NCBI GenBank assembly: GCA_026770585.1
Contig: MU647086.1
Coordinates: 30,259 to 43,290, forward strand
Direction of reading: 5' to 3'
DNA: 13,032 nucleotides
Source: Baffinella frigidus
Lineage: Eukaryota > Cryptophyceae > Cryptomonadales > Baffinellaceae
The first letter of the stretch is position 1, and every line of letters begins with the position of its first letter. The notes beneath the pieces are model-generated. The model was given only the letters and a program-made list of their open reading frames with translations. It was not told the origin of the DNA and did not search any database. This document shows, in pieces, positions 1-5,554 of this stretch. The position numbers and the translations under genes are program-made.

Positions 1-43
1 GACTGTATTTTTCTATAGCAAGCCTGTAGCAAGCCCGACCCTG

Positions 44-57
44 GCCTGGACCCAGGC
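44..57. repeat. Short perfect inverted repeat
   Basis: GCCTGG and CCAGGC form a perfect 6-bp stem separated by AC. It lies just upstream of the heat-shock-like element. No role can be assigned from the sequence. Confidence 0.4.
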
Positions 58-82
58 ACTTTTGCAAGCTCCGACTGTGTTA

Positions 83-125
83 GAACAATCTAGATTTTTC
101 TCGAAGGTTCGAGAATATTCGAGAG
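83..125. promoter_or_regulatory. Heat-shock-element-like pentamer array
   Basis: Alternating GAA and TTC triplets sit exactly 5 bp apart: GAA 83, ATC 88, GAT 93, TTC 98, GAA 103, TTC 108, GAA 113, TTC 118, GAG 123. Five consecutive units (98-120) are perfect and a sixth perfect unit lies in phase at 83. The remaining three positions each match two of three bases. Arrays of inverted nGAAn pentamers are the binding site of eukaryotic heat-shock factor, which needs at least three units. No gene is visible just downstream, so a promoter leading left out of the window, or an element terminus, is possible. The match is seen directly; binding is inferred. Confidence 0.55.
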
Positions 126-131
126 TGTAAG

Positions 132-575
132 TGTTCACTAATTAAAACAAACTTTTTCGAGGGCTCACTAACTAGGGAAAAAAAACTCCACGAACAAAAA
201 CAAGGTGTCACTAATTGTTCAGAAGAGTTCTGAGGGGTCACTGATAACATTTACGTGGGTTCACTAATTACAGGACAAAGTGTGAACCCTTGAGATCCAC
301 GAACAAAGAACAAAAAAATAGTTAACTAATTGCGCAGAACAGTTGTGAGGGGTCACCCAGTACATTTACGTGGGTTGGGATCCACGAACAAGAACAAAAA
401 AAGAGTTGACTGATTGCGCGGAATAGTGGGGAGGAGTCACCAAGTACATTTACGTGGGTTCATTAATTCGAAGACAAAGTGTGAACCCTCGGGATCCACG
501 AACAAGGAAAAAAAAAGGTCACTAACTGCACAGAATCTAGTCGCGAGGGGTCATCAGGGACTTTTACGTAGGTAA
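132..575. repeat. Tandem repeat of ~110 bp, four recognisable units
   Basis: Units begin with CCACGAACAA at 188, 297, 382 and 496 and run to about 575. Each carries an A-rich stretch, a GTCACTAATT-like motif, GAGGGGTCA, and TTTACGTGGGTT. Spacings are 109, 85 and 114 bp. The second unit is short because the segment beginning CACTAATTACAGG is missing. A more decayed unit can be followed back to about 132. The motif TCACTAATT recurs within units, which suggests an older sub-repeat of roughly 30-35 bp. No reading frame is maintained. Confidence 0.85.
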
Positions 576-917
576 ACCCGGTTAGGTCAACAGAAAATCC
601 TATTTGCTCGCGACCTATTCGGTGTACTAACACGGCAAATTTGCTATAATCTGGTAAAACTTTTAAAGTTTCGTTCCTGGTACAAATTGGACACGTTTTC
701 GAATAGATGGGCATAGACCGCCGTAGGAAGTACTTGTACTTACATCCACTTTTGGCCTGAAATCCGAGAAATTGACTTTTGCGATTGCACCCATACCAAA
801 GCACCAAAGCACCACCAATGCTCCTTTGGATTTTGTACAAATTGCTTAAATTTAGTGTAAAATCTAGCGATTTGACGCCAAAAGTCAACCTTCTCCTAGT
901 GAGTTCTTGCTCGTTCG
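576..917 (-). other. Unrecognised segment with a long minus-strand open frame
   Basis: A minus-strand frame is open from 993 down to 463 (176 codons). It has no ATG at its left end: the first codon is GTG, and the opening residues come from the foldback element at 921-967. The last part runs through the 110-bp repeat. Only the middle, about 880 to 570, is non-repetitive. It includes a CPIC Cys-x-x-Cys pair followed by a hydrophobic, basic stretch. The first in-frame methionine is in MPIYSK. I recognise no family. A run this long is near the limit of what chance would give in 13 kb, so it could be an exon, a pseudogene or nothing. Confidence 0.2.
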
Positions 918-920
918 CTA

Positions 921-967
921 TGGTGGTCCTAGGGGGGGTGCGTTTTCTTATGAGCGAGGTACCCCTG
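921..967 (+). mobile_element. Foldback family A, right-end fragment
   Basis: This is the terminal part of family A, running from the poly-G tract after GGTGGTCCTAG through TTCTTATGAGCGAGGTA to CCCCTG, followed by TA at 968-969. The left half is missing. It precedes the complete copy at 1004-1124 by 36 bp. No transposase is encoded. Confidence 0.75.
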
Positions 968-1003
968 TAAGGAGCCGCCCCCCCCAGGAGCACCAGGACT
1001 GTA

Positions 1004-1124
1004 CAGGGGTACCTCGCTCATAAGATACTGCCCCCCCCCCCCCTAGGACCAGCGTAGGGCCCTAGGCATAGGCCTACTGTAGGGTCCTAGGGGGCGGTGA
1101 TTTCTTATGAGCGAGGTACCCCTG
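1004..1124 (+). mobile_element. Foldback (MITE-like) family A, complete copy
   Basis: The 121-bp element begins CAGGGGTACCTCGCTCATAA and ends with its near-perfect reverse complement, closing in CCCCTG. TA flanks both sides (1002-1003 and 1125-1126), as expected of a TA target-site duplication. The asymmetric centre carries AGGGCCCTAGG and CATAGGCCTACTG, so copies can be oriented. A run of 13 C follows the left arm. Size, long terminal inverted repeats, lack of coding capacity and TA flanks fit a non-autonomous DNA transposon. TA duplication is characteristic of Tc1/mariner-type transposition, but the superfamily is inferred from the flanks only. Confidence 0.8.
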
Positions 1125-1245
1125 TAGGGTCCTAGGGGGGTGCGCTTTCTTATGAGCGAGGTACCCCTGTAGGGTCCTAGGGGGGTGCGATTTCTTATGA
1201 GCGAGGTACCCCTGTAGCCTACTGTGGGGTCCAAGGGGGGTGCGC
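1082..1245 (+). repeat. 45-bp tandem repeat made of family A right ends
   Basis: Three 45-bp units (1082-1126, 1127-1171, 1172-1216) each start GGGTCCTAG and end CCCCTGTA. A degenerate partial fourth follows to about 1245. The first unit is the right end of the complete element, so two extra half-elements plus the TA have been added in tandem. Because 45 is a multiple of 3, minus-strand frames stay open and read a 15-residue peptide repeat (YRGTSLIRN...). That is a by-product, not a gene. Confidence 0.9.
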
Positions 1246-1407
1246 GTCTTCTGCATCCATAAGTAGCACGGTACCTACCCCGCCAGAACGATCGAGGGAA
1301 ACCGACGCCTTATCCGTGCCAGATCTGACGCGGTTGACGTGAGAATTCAAGGCATTTATTTCCCTTGAAAGATGTCAAACGTGGAAGTTTCGAGTGCCCT
1401 GGTGTGG
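1246..1407. other. Unassigned spacer
   Basis: This is non-repetitive sequence between the two family A clusters. I see no reading frame of note and no recognisable RNA or site. Confidence 0.5.
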
Positions 1408-1409
1408 TA

Positions 1410-1690
1410 CAGGGGTACCTCGCTCATAAGAAACAGCCTCCCCCTAGGACCCTACAGCAGGCCTACCCCTAGGGCCCTACGGTGGTCCTAGGGGGGGGGC
1501 GTTTTCTTATGAGCGAGGTACGGTGGTCCTAGGGGGGGGGCGTTTTCTTATGAGCGAGGTACGGTGGTCCTAGGGAGGGGGCGTTTTCTTATGAGCGAGG
1601 TACGGTGGTCCTAGGGAGGGGGCGTTTTCTTATGAGCGAGGTACGGTGGTCCTAGGGGGGGGGCGTTTTCTTATGAGCGAGGTACCCCTG
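1410..1690 (-). mobile_element. Family A copy enlarged by internal tandem repeats
   Basis: The 281-bp element has the family termini (CAGGGGTACC at 1410, CCCCTG at 1685-1690) and TA flanks at 1408-1409 and 1691-1692. The central block (CTACAGCAGGCCT, then AGGGCCCTA) is inverted relative to the copy at 1004, so the element lies in the opposite orientation. Its right half has expanded into five 41-bp units, which accounts for the extra ~160 bp over the usual length. Confidence 0.85.
1480..1684. repeat. 41-bp tandem repeat, five units
   Basis: Units at 1480, 1521, 1562, 1603 and 1644 are each exactly 41 bp, starting CGGTGGTCCTAG and ending GAGCGAGGTA. They differ only in the G tract (a pure G9 run, or GGGAGGGGG in units 3 and 4). 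The CCCCTG terminus is present only after the last unit, so expansion happened inside the element, unlike the 45-bp array. Confidence 0.95.
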
Positions 1691-1692
1691 TA

Positions 1693-1744
1693 CAGCATCG
1701 GACAGCGAGGAGCTCCTCGCCGTCCAGCATCGGACGGCGAGGAG
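1693..1744. repeat. Direct plus inverted repeat of CAGCATCGGACGGCGAGGAG
   Basis: The 20-bp motif occurs at 1693-1712 and 1725-1744 with one mismatch. The first copy is also half of a near-perfect 26-bp palindrome (1700-1725, one mismatched pair). It abuts the enlarged family A element. Confidence 0.75.
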
Positions 1745-1787
1745 AATCAACCCCCCATGCCTGGACCCATCTCGCGCTAGTGCGGTA

Positions 1788-1797
1788 CAGGGGTATC
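1788..1797 (+). mobile_element. Family A left-terminus remnant
   Basis: TACAGGGGTA at 1786-1795 matches the family A left end, but the sequence then diverges (TCTGGGC). The upstream context GTGCGG resembles that of the copies at 1410 and 3821. It lies 17 bp before a family B element. Confidence 0.45.
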
Positions 1798-1804
1798 TGG
1801 GCTA

Positions 1805-1905
1805 TCCCTTAAGTGCCCATGCCGCCAAATTTGACGGCCAAGAGGTCCTAGGCAGGTCCTAGGGCCCTACCGTAGGGCGTATGAGCCCACTGGGCACTTA
1901 AGGGA
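1805..1905 (+). mobile_element. Foldback family B, copy 1
   Basis: The 101-bp element has termini TCCCTTAAGTGCCC and GGGCACTTAAGGGA, flanked by TA (1803-1804, 1906-1907). The interior holds GCCGCCAAATTTGACGGCC and a duplicated AGGTCCTAG. The copy at 4060-4160 is the same length, about 95 % identical and inverted. There is no coding capacity. TA-flanked short inverted repeats fit a non-autonomous Tc1/mariner-like element. Confidence 0.85.
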
Positions 1906-1927
1906 TACTACCATACGAAACCAGAAC

Positions 1928-1972
1928 TTAAGAACACAGACCGGATTTGCCCCCCCCCCCCCGTGTTCTTAA
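1928..1972. repeat. 10-bp inverted repeat around a C13 tract
   Basis: TTAAGAACAC (1928-1937) and GTGTTCTTAA (1963-1972) are perfect reverse complements. The 25-nt spacer ends in 13 consecutive C. It could be a decayed small foldback element or a hairpin exposing an i-motif/G-tract loop. Confidence 0.7.
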
Positions 1973-1977
1973 TTTAG

Positions 1978-2022
1978 TACCAGATAGTTGACTAAATCTT
2001 GCGTTTAGTCAACCCTCTGGTA
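1978..2022. repeat. 45-bp hairpin with 19-bp arms
   Basis: TACCAGATAGTTGACTAAA pairs with TTTAGTCAACCCTCTGGTA at 17 of 19 positions around a 7-nt loop (1997-2003). The inner ten pairs are perfect. Outer TA/TA ends suggest a tiny TA-flanked foldback, though a structured RNA cannot be excluded. Confidence 0.75.
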
Positions 2023-2455
2023 GTAAGAAAACAGACACCGGCCGATGTCGGAGCGCCCGTGTTCATATCATATACCCATGTAGTGGAGGACCAGCCCTCC
2101 CGTAGGCTCCTAGTGGCTATACGTCTCAATCCGTGCTTTGGTGCTTTGGTGCTTTTATTTACACTCACATCGAAGGCCACAGCCCACCTCACTCTTGAGG
2201 AGATGGGAGTAATCTACGGGTGAGCTCCCCGACCCGACCCATTCGAGTCCAGCCGAGCCCCCTTTTCCCCCTTTTCAAGCACCAGAAACAAAACAAACAA
2301 AAAAGTCATCACGCCTGTGGAGCGACGTCGTCGATGGTCTTGTTCTTGTGCTGCCACGAGTGAATTATTGTGGACGGTCACGAGTGGCTTTAGAGGGGTT
2401 TTGCTTAAGTCACTTTCAGGGTCTAAGTTGACGGCGTTTGTAAAGCAGGTCAGAA
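2023..2455. other. Unassigned sequence, no convincing gene
   Basis: Short open frames occur on both strands at about 1992-2223, but they share the same DNA and show no domain. GTGCTTTGGTGCTTTGGTGCT at 2133 is the reverse complement of a motif near 798-816. CCCTCCCGTAGGCTCCTAG at about 2096 recurs at about 3772. These look like scattered repeat fragments. Confidence 0.45.
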
Positions 2456-2458
2456 GGG

Positions 2459-2574
2459 TTTGGGGAGCGAAGCCGCTTAACGTTTGGGGAGCGGGGATGA
2501 GGAGCCTGTTGGGGGAGGCTTGAAGGGGCCCTTTGGGAGGGGCTTGGGGTATGAGAAGCCTTTGGGGGGAGGCT
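2459..2574 (+). repeat. Imperfect G-rich direct repeats
   Basis: GTTTGGGGAGCG occurs near 2459 and 2483. A ~28-bp motif (GGGGATGAGGAGCCTGTTGG at about 2493, continuing to 2520) recurs with changes at about 2546-2574. The strong purine/pyrimidine strand bias leaves both strands open, so frames here are not evidence of a gene. Confidence 0.6.
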
Positions 2575-2827
2575 CGAGTGGTGATTGGTGAGGTTCGTAT
2601 TCAACCCCACGCCATGGGAGCGGCGCGAGGGGTCAGTAGGTACCACTCCCGAAAGGGAATTTGCACGGTGCTGAGTGGGTGCTCAGCGTGTGCTGAGCAG
2701 CTGAAATCGACGGGGATCGGCGATGGATTCACTAAGAGGGCAAGCGAGCTCTGTCTGCCACAAGTGGCAGAGTGGGAAGTTGGCGTGGGTGTTGTAAGTG
2801 AAGTCCTTCTGGGCTTGCCAGGGTAGG
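2575..2827. other. Unassigned sequence
   Basis: Non-repetitive sequence. A plus-strand frame spans 2533-2826 but begins at TTG rather than ATG and matches no family known to me. Confidence 0.4.
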
Positions 2828-2904
2828 AGGGCAGTCATGGTCGATAGATAGTGGTGTGGGGCAGTCGTGGCCCGGGATAGTGTTGTGGGGCAGTCATGGC
2901 CCAT
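2828..2904 (+). repeat. 29-bp minisatellite, about 2.5 units
   Basis: Units 2847-2875 and 2876-2904 start GATAGTG and contain TGTGGGGCAGTC(G/A)TGGCCC. A partial earlier unit begins near 2828. This is the first of three different minisatellites placed end to end. Confidence 0.8.
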
Positions 2905-2929
2905 TGGTTCGGTGTTTTGGGGTGTTGCA

Positions 2930-3100
2930 TGTGGGGTGTCCCCGTGCATGTGGGGTGCCCCCGTGCATGTTGGGTGCCCCCGTGCATGTTGGGTGCCCCC
3001 GTGCATGTTGGGTGCCCCCGTGCATGTTGGGTGCCCCCGTGCATCTTGGGTGCCCCCGTGCATGTTGGGTGCCCCCGTGCAAGTTGGGTGTCCCCGTCAG
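2930..3100 (+). repeat. 19-bp minisatellite, nine units
   Basis: Nine 19-bp units have consensus TGTTGGGTGCCCCCGTGCA. Central units are identical and edge units carry variants: TGTGGGG at the left, TCTTGGG in unit 7, and a diverged last unit. The unit has no stop in any frame on either strand, and 19 is not a multiple of 3, so all frames read through it and give a 19-residue Cys/Pro/Val-rich peptide repeat. The several overlapping frames of 69-127 codons at 2683-3279 come from this and should not be called genes. Confidence 0.95.
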
Positions 3101-3223
3101 TTCACGACACGCGTCAGTCCACCACACGTGTCAGCCCACCACAAGCGTCAGCCCACCACACGCGTCAGCACACCACACGTGTCAGCCCACCAATCGTGTC
3201 AGCTCACCAATCGCGTCAGTTCC
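3094..3223 (+). repeat. 17-bp minisatellite, seven units plus a partial
   Basis: Units begin at 3094, 3111, 3128, 3145, 3162, 3179 and 3196, with a partial at 3213. Consensus is GCGTCAGCCCACCACAC. Alternating G(C/T)GTCAG starts create CACGTG at junctions 3125-3130 and 3176-3181, and ACGCGT-like junctions elsewhere. The array overlaps the last unit of the 19-bp array by a few bases. Confidence 0.92.
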
Positions 3224-3256
3224 GTGAATTCACTTTAAAATCCGTGAATTCACGGA
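3221..3256. repeat. Perfect 16-bp palindrome with a half-copy 20 bp upstream
   Basis: TCCGTGAATTCACGGA (3241-3256) is its own reverse complement. TCCGTGAATTCAC occurs again at 3221-3233. A dimeric protein site or cruciform is possible, but no neighbour supports a specific role. Confidence 0.7.
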
Positions 3257-3262
3257 AAGTTG

Positions 3263-3431
3263 CTACGCGGGAGGGGTAGGTGTCTTTTTGCGCCCCGCGT
3301 CCATCTATTATTTTCCCTCGAAATCGGCAAAAGTTGCCGGAAATGCCCACAAATAATTGACTTTGGCGGAAAAGTAACCGCAGGATAAGGGGCAAAATGG
3401 CTCCAAGAAAGCAGCTACCTCTCCCGCGTAG
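3263..3431. mobile_element. Candidate small inverted-repeat element
   Basis: CTACGCGGGAGGGGTAGG at 3263 and CTACCTCTCCCGCGTAG ending at 3431 are inverted repeats matching at about 16 of 18 positions and bounding 169 bp. TG lies outside each end. No coding frame is present. The short arms make this weaker than families A and B. Confidence 0.4.
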
Positions 3432-3618
3432 TGGGGCCCGCTCTGTACCTACCCGTTTTTTTTGACCGAACTTGTCTCGCCGGGATCCGGTAGGGGAGCT
3501 CAAGGCGGGCGGTGCCGTTAGCGCGGCGCGTGAATCTCGACCTTTGTTTTATTCTCACGCTCCTTGTCAAACTAGCCTTCGTGGGAGTGCGCACACGACG
3601 GTCGTGTCGGTTTGAATG
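3432..3618. other. Unassigned spacer
   Basis: Contains a T8 tract. The motif TAGCGCGGCGCGTGAATCTC at 3519 recurs with one mismatch at 3787, so part of this spacer is duplicated next to another family A copy. Confidence 0.45.
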
Positions 3619-3735
3619 CAGGGGTGCCTCGCGCATAAGAAACGCCAACCCCCTTAGGACCACCATAGGGCCGTAGGCACAGGCCTACTGTAGGGTCCTA
3701 GGGGGCCACGGTTTCTTATGAGGGAGGTACCCCTG
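3619..3735 (+). mobile_element. Foldback family A, 117-bp copy
   Basis: Begins CAGGGGTGCCTCGCGCATAA and ends GAGGGAGGTACCCCTG, with the standard centre (CACAGGCCTACTG) in the same orientation as the copy at 1004. The flanks are TG and TC rather than TA, and both arms carry substitutions, so it is an older copy. Confidence 0.8.
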
Positions 3736-3820
3736 TCAAGGCCTCTCACTCGAGGTAGCACGAGGATCCGCCCTCCCGTAGGCTCCTAGCGCGGTGCGTG
3801 AATCTCGAGGGAGTGTGGTA

Positions 3821-3931
3821 CAGGGGTACCTCGCTCATAAGAAACGCCCACTCCCCTAGGACCACCTTGGGGCCCTAGACATAGGCCTGCTGTAGGGTCC
3901 TATGGGAGGTTGATTCCTTATGAGCGAGGTA
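3821..3931 (+). mobile_element. Family A copy lacking its right terminus
   Basis: Starts with TA then CAGGGGTACC and has the forward centre (CATAGGCCTGCTG). It stops at GAGCGAGGTA without CCCCTG and runs straight into a second, opposite-facing copy. The junction GAGGTATAGGGG looks like a deletion of about 10 bp joining two elements. Confidence 0.75.
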
Positions 3932-4049
3932 TAGGGGTACCTCGCTCATAAGAAACCGCCTGCCCCTAGGACCCTACAGTAGGCCTATGCCTAGGGCCCT
4001 ATGGTGGTCCTGGGGGGGGGGGCGCTTTCTTATGAGCGACGTACCCCTG
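3932..4049 (-). mobile_element. Family A copy, opposite orientation, fused to its neighbour
   Basis: Starts (TA)GGGGTACCTCGCTC and has the reversed centre (CTACAGTAGGCCT, then AGGGCCCTATGG). It has a G11 tract and ends CCCCTG at 4044-4049. The end is duplicated as a second TACCCCTG at 4050-4057, followed by family B copy 2. Confidence 0.8.
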
Positions 4050-4059
4050 TACCCCTGTA

Positions 4060-4160
4060 TCCTTTAAGTGGCCAGTAGGCTCATACGCCCTATGGTAGGG
4101 CCCTAGGACCTGCCTAGGACCTCTTGGCCGTTAAATTTGGCGGCATGGGCACTTAAGGGA
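4060..4160 (-). mobile_element. Foldback family B, copy 2
   Basis: The 101-bp element is the reverse complement of the copy at 1805-1905, with about five substitutions. TA flanks are at 4058-4059 and 4161-4162. Like copy 1 it sits next to a family A terminus, which suggests insertion into the TA at or near that end. Confidence 0.85.
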
Positions 4161-4235
4161 TAGTATTACACAGCGAGGAGCGTGTCCGAGGCAGCTTCTG
4201 GCTTGCCGCTTATAACCACCACCTAGCGTTCCGGG

Positions 4236-4336
4236 TTTCGGGGTGAGGAGTTGGGAGTTAGGAGTGAGGAGTTAGGAGTTAGGAGTTAGGAGTTGGAGTT
4301 TGGGATTAGGAGTTTGGGGTGAGGAGTTTGGGGTAT
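4236..4336 (+). repeat. Degenerate GTTAGGA heptamer patch
   Basis: About 100 bp of GGAGTTA/GTTAGGA repeats, several in exact 7-bp register, grading into GGAGTTTGGGGT. It resembles a mutated TTTAGGG-strand telomere repeat. Confidence 0.75.
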
Positions 4337-4344
4337 TACGACTT

Positions 4345-4710
4345 TGGACCTGGCGTGGCCTGTCTGCCTGTAGGCAGACAATTATTGACAGGTTTGTACA
4401 GGAACCTTTTAAACCCGTGTATATCTCGAAAACCAGGCACTCAAAGTGCCAAGATCTTTCCCCCCCCTCAGAGTGCCGGAATAAAGTTTTATCTGGATGA
4501 ACTATTTACACAGGTCAAAAAGGGCACTGCACTGCCAGCCAGGATTTTTTGCTCAAGTCAACCCCCCTTGAAACTGTCCACTTTAGAATCCAAAACGCCC
4601 CGGGGGCGTCCATTTTACTGCACCGTTCTCCCGTTTTTTACAAATTTGACTAATACAAAATCTTCTGGCTAGCAGTGCACTGTCCTAGTAAGACCAGTGG
4701 TTCAGGAGTA
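4345..4710 (+). other. Unassigned segment with small hairpins and a weak open frame
   Basis: TGTCTGCC/GGCAGACA (4361-4380, 4-nt loop) and GGCACT/AGTGCC (4436-4450, 3-nt loop) are perfect stems. AATAAA occurs at 4480. A plus-strand frame runs 4319-4672 (117 codons), but it starts at GTG inside the heptamer patch and has no in-frame upstream ATG. Its C-terminal half is Lys/Pro/Ser-rich, and I recognise no family. I treat it as non-coding unless transcripts show otherwise. Confidence 0.25.
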
Positions 4711-4713
4711 ACG

Positions 4714-5140
4714 GCCATTTGAAGGACGGACCCAGGGGTTCAGGTTTAACGGCCGTTAGGTCCTTTAGGTTTTAAATGCTCCCAACATATGCCAACGACA
4801 CCCCGTTCCGTAGAAGGGATCTGCAGAGAAAGCATTTGCCATTTGAAGGACGGGCCCGCCTCGCGACCCACGCTTTGTAAAAAGACTGGAAATCGTGATG
4901 GCCCAATTAAGGGCCTCTAATGATGTCTTCTACCCCAAAAGAACCACCCTGTATCCCCTCTTCACGAGCCTCTGCATTGGAGAGCTAAACGCGATCCGAA
5001 GGCAAAAATGCTTTCTGTGCAGATCCTTTCTACGGAAGGGCGTGGCGTTGGCATATGTTGGGAGATATTAAAACCTAAAGGACCTAAAAAGACTGGAAAT
5101 CGTGAGGGCCCAATTAAGGGTGCCTCTAATGATGTCTTTT
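4714..5140. repeat. Composite of ~85-bp inverted arms and interleaved direct repeats
   Basis: Arm 1 (4756-4840) and arm 2 (5001-5087) are inverted repeats with about 8 mismatches and a 2-nt indel (roughly 90 % identity). A ~51-bp direct repeat starting AAAAAGACTGGAAATCGTGA follows each arm (4879-4929 and 5086-5140). GCCATTTGAAGGACGG occurs directly at 4714 and 4838. The 160-bp loop between arms contains one of the direct repeats. This looks like an assembled or nested mobile element, but no terminal duplication is clear. Confidence 0.8.
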
Positions 5141-5410
5141 TGGCTAGCCAGCCTGCGCCAGTTGATTTTTCGGGGTGAAAATCAGGCTAAATATAAGGAT
5201 ACGAAATTTGAGATCAAATAAGGATTTTGGGCCTTGGAATTTTATGGGGCCTCCAAATTTCATCCGAGCATTCATGATTGAAACAATTTTGCTATATTGA
5301 GGCAGATTGGTTTTTGCAAATTGGCATTGCAGAGCAGTAAAATGACAACGCCTTTTTGTTGTATGTAACAAACAAATTGTTGGTCTGCACAATCGTATTC
5401 ATCATGCCTG
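5141..5410. other. AT-rich unassigned segment
   Basis: Compositionally distinct, AT-rich sequence leading into a telomere-like patch. The minus-strand frame at 5144-5392 (82 codons) has no recognised domain. Confidence 0.4.
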
Positions 5411-5554
5411 AAACCTGAACCCTAACCCTAACCCTGAACCCTAAACCCCGAACCCTAAACACTGAACACTAAACCCCAAACCCTGAACCTTGAACCCTCA
5501 ACTCTAAACCCTAAACCTTAACCCCTAAACCCTAAACCTTCAACCGTAAACCCC
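5411..5554 (-). repeat. Interstitial telomere-like patch, CCCTAAA strand
   Basis: About 20 degenerate heptamers (CCCTAAC, CCCTGAA, CCCCAAA, CCCTAAA), with the G-rich strand on minus. Same orientation as the large array at 6914-9252. Confidence 0.9.

Noticed and set aside
1043-1256. Overlapping minus-strand frames with a repeated YRGTSLIRN/QGYLAHKK peptide
   Set aside because: They are translations of the 45-bp foldback-end repeat, which stays in frame because 45 is divisible by 3. No independent coding evidence.
1004-3223. CRISPR array
   Set aside because: Repeats are contiguous, with no unique spacers of regular length, and the setting is eukaryotic. They are tandem repeats and foldback elements.
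2683-3279. Six overlapping frames of 69-127 codons on both strands
   Set aside because: All are explained by the stop-free 19-bp minisatellite and its neighbours. The peptides are pure repeats.
4319-4672. 117-codon plus-strand gene
   Set aside because: It begins at GTG inside a heptamer patch, lacks an initiating ATG in its early part, and shows no recognisable domain.
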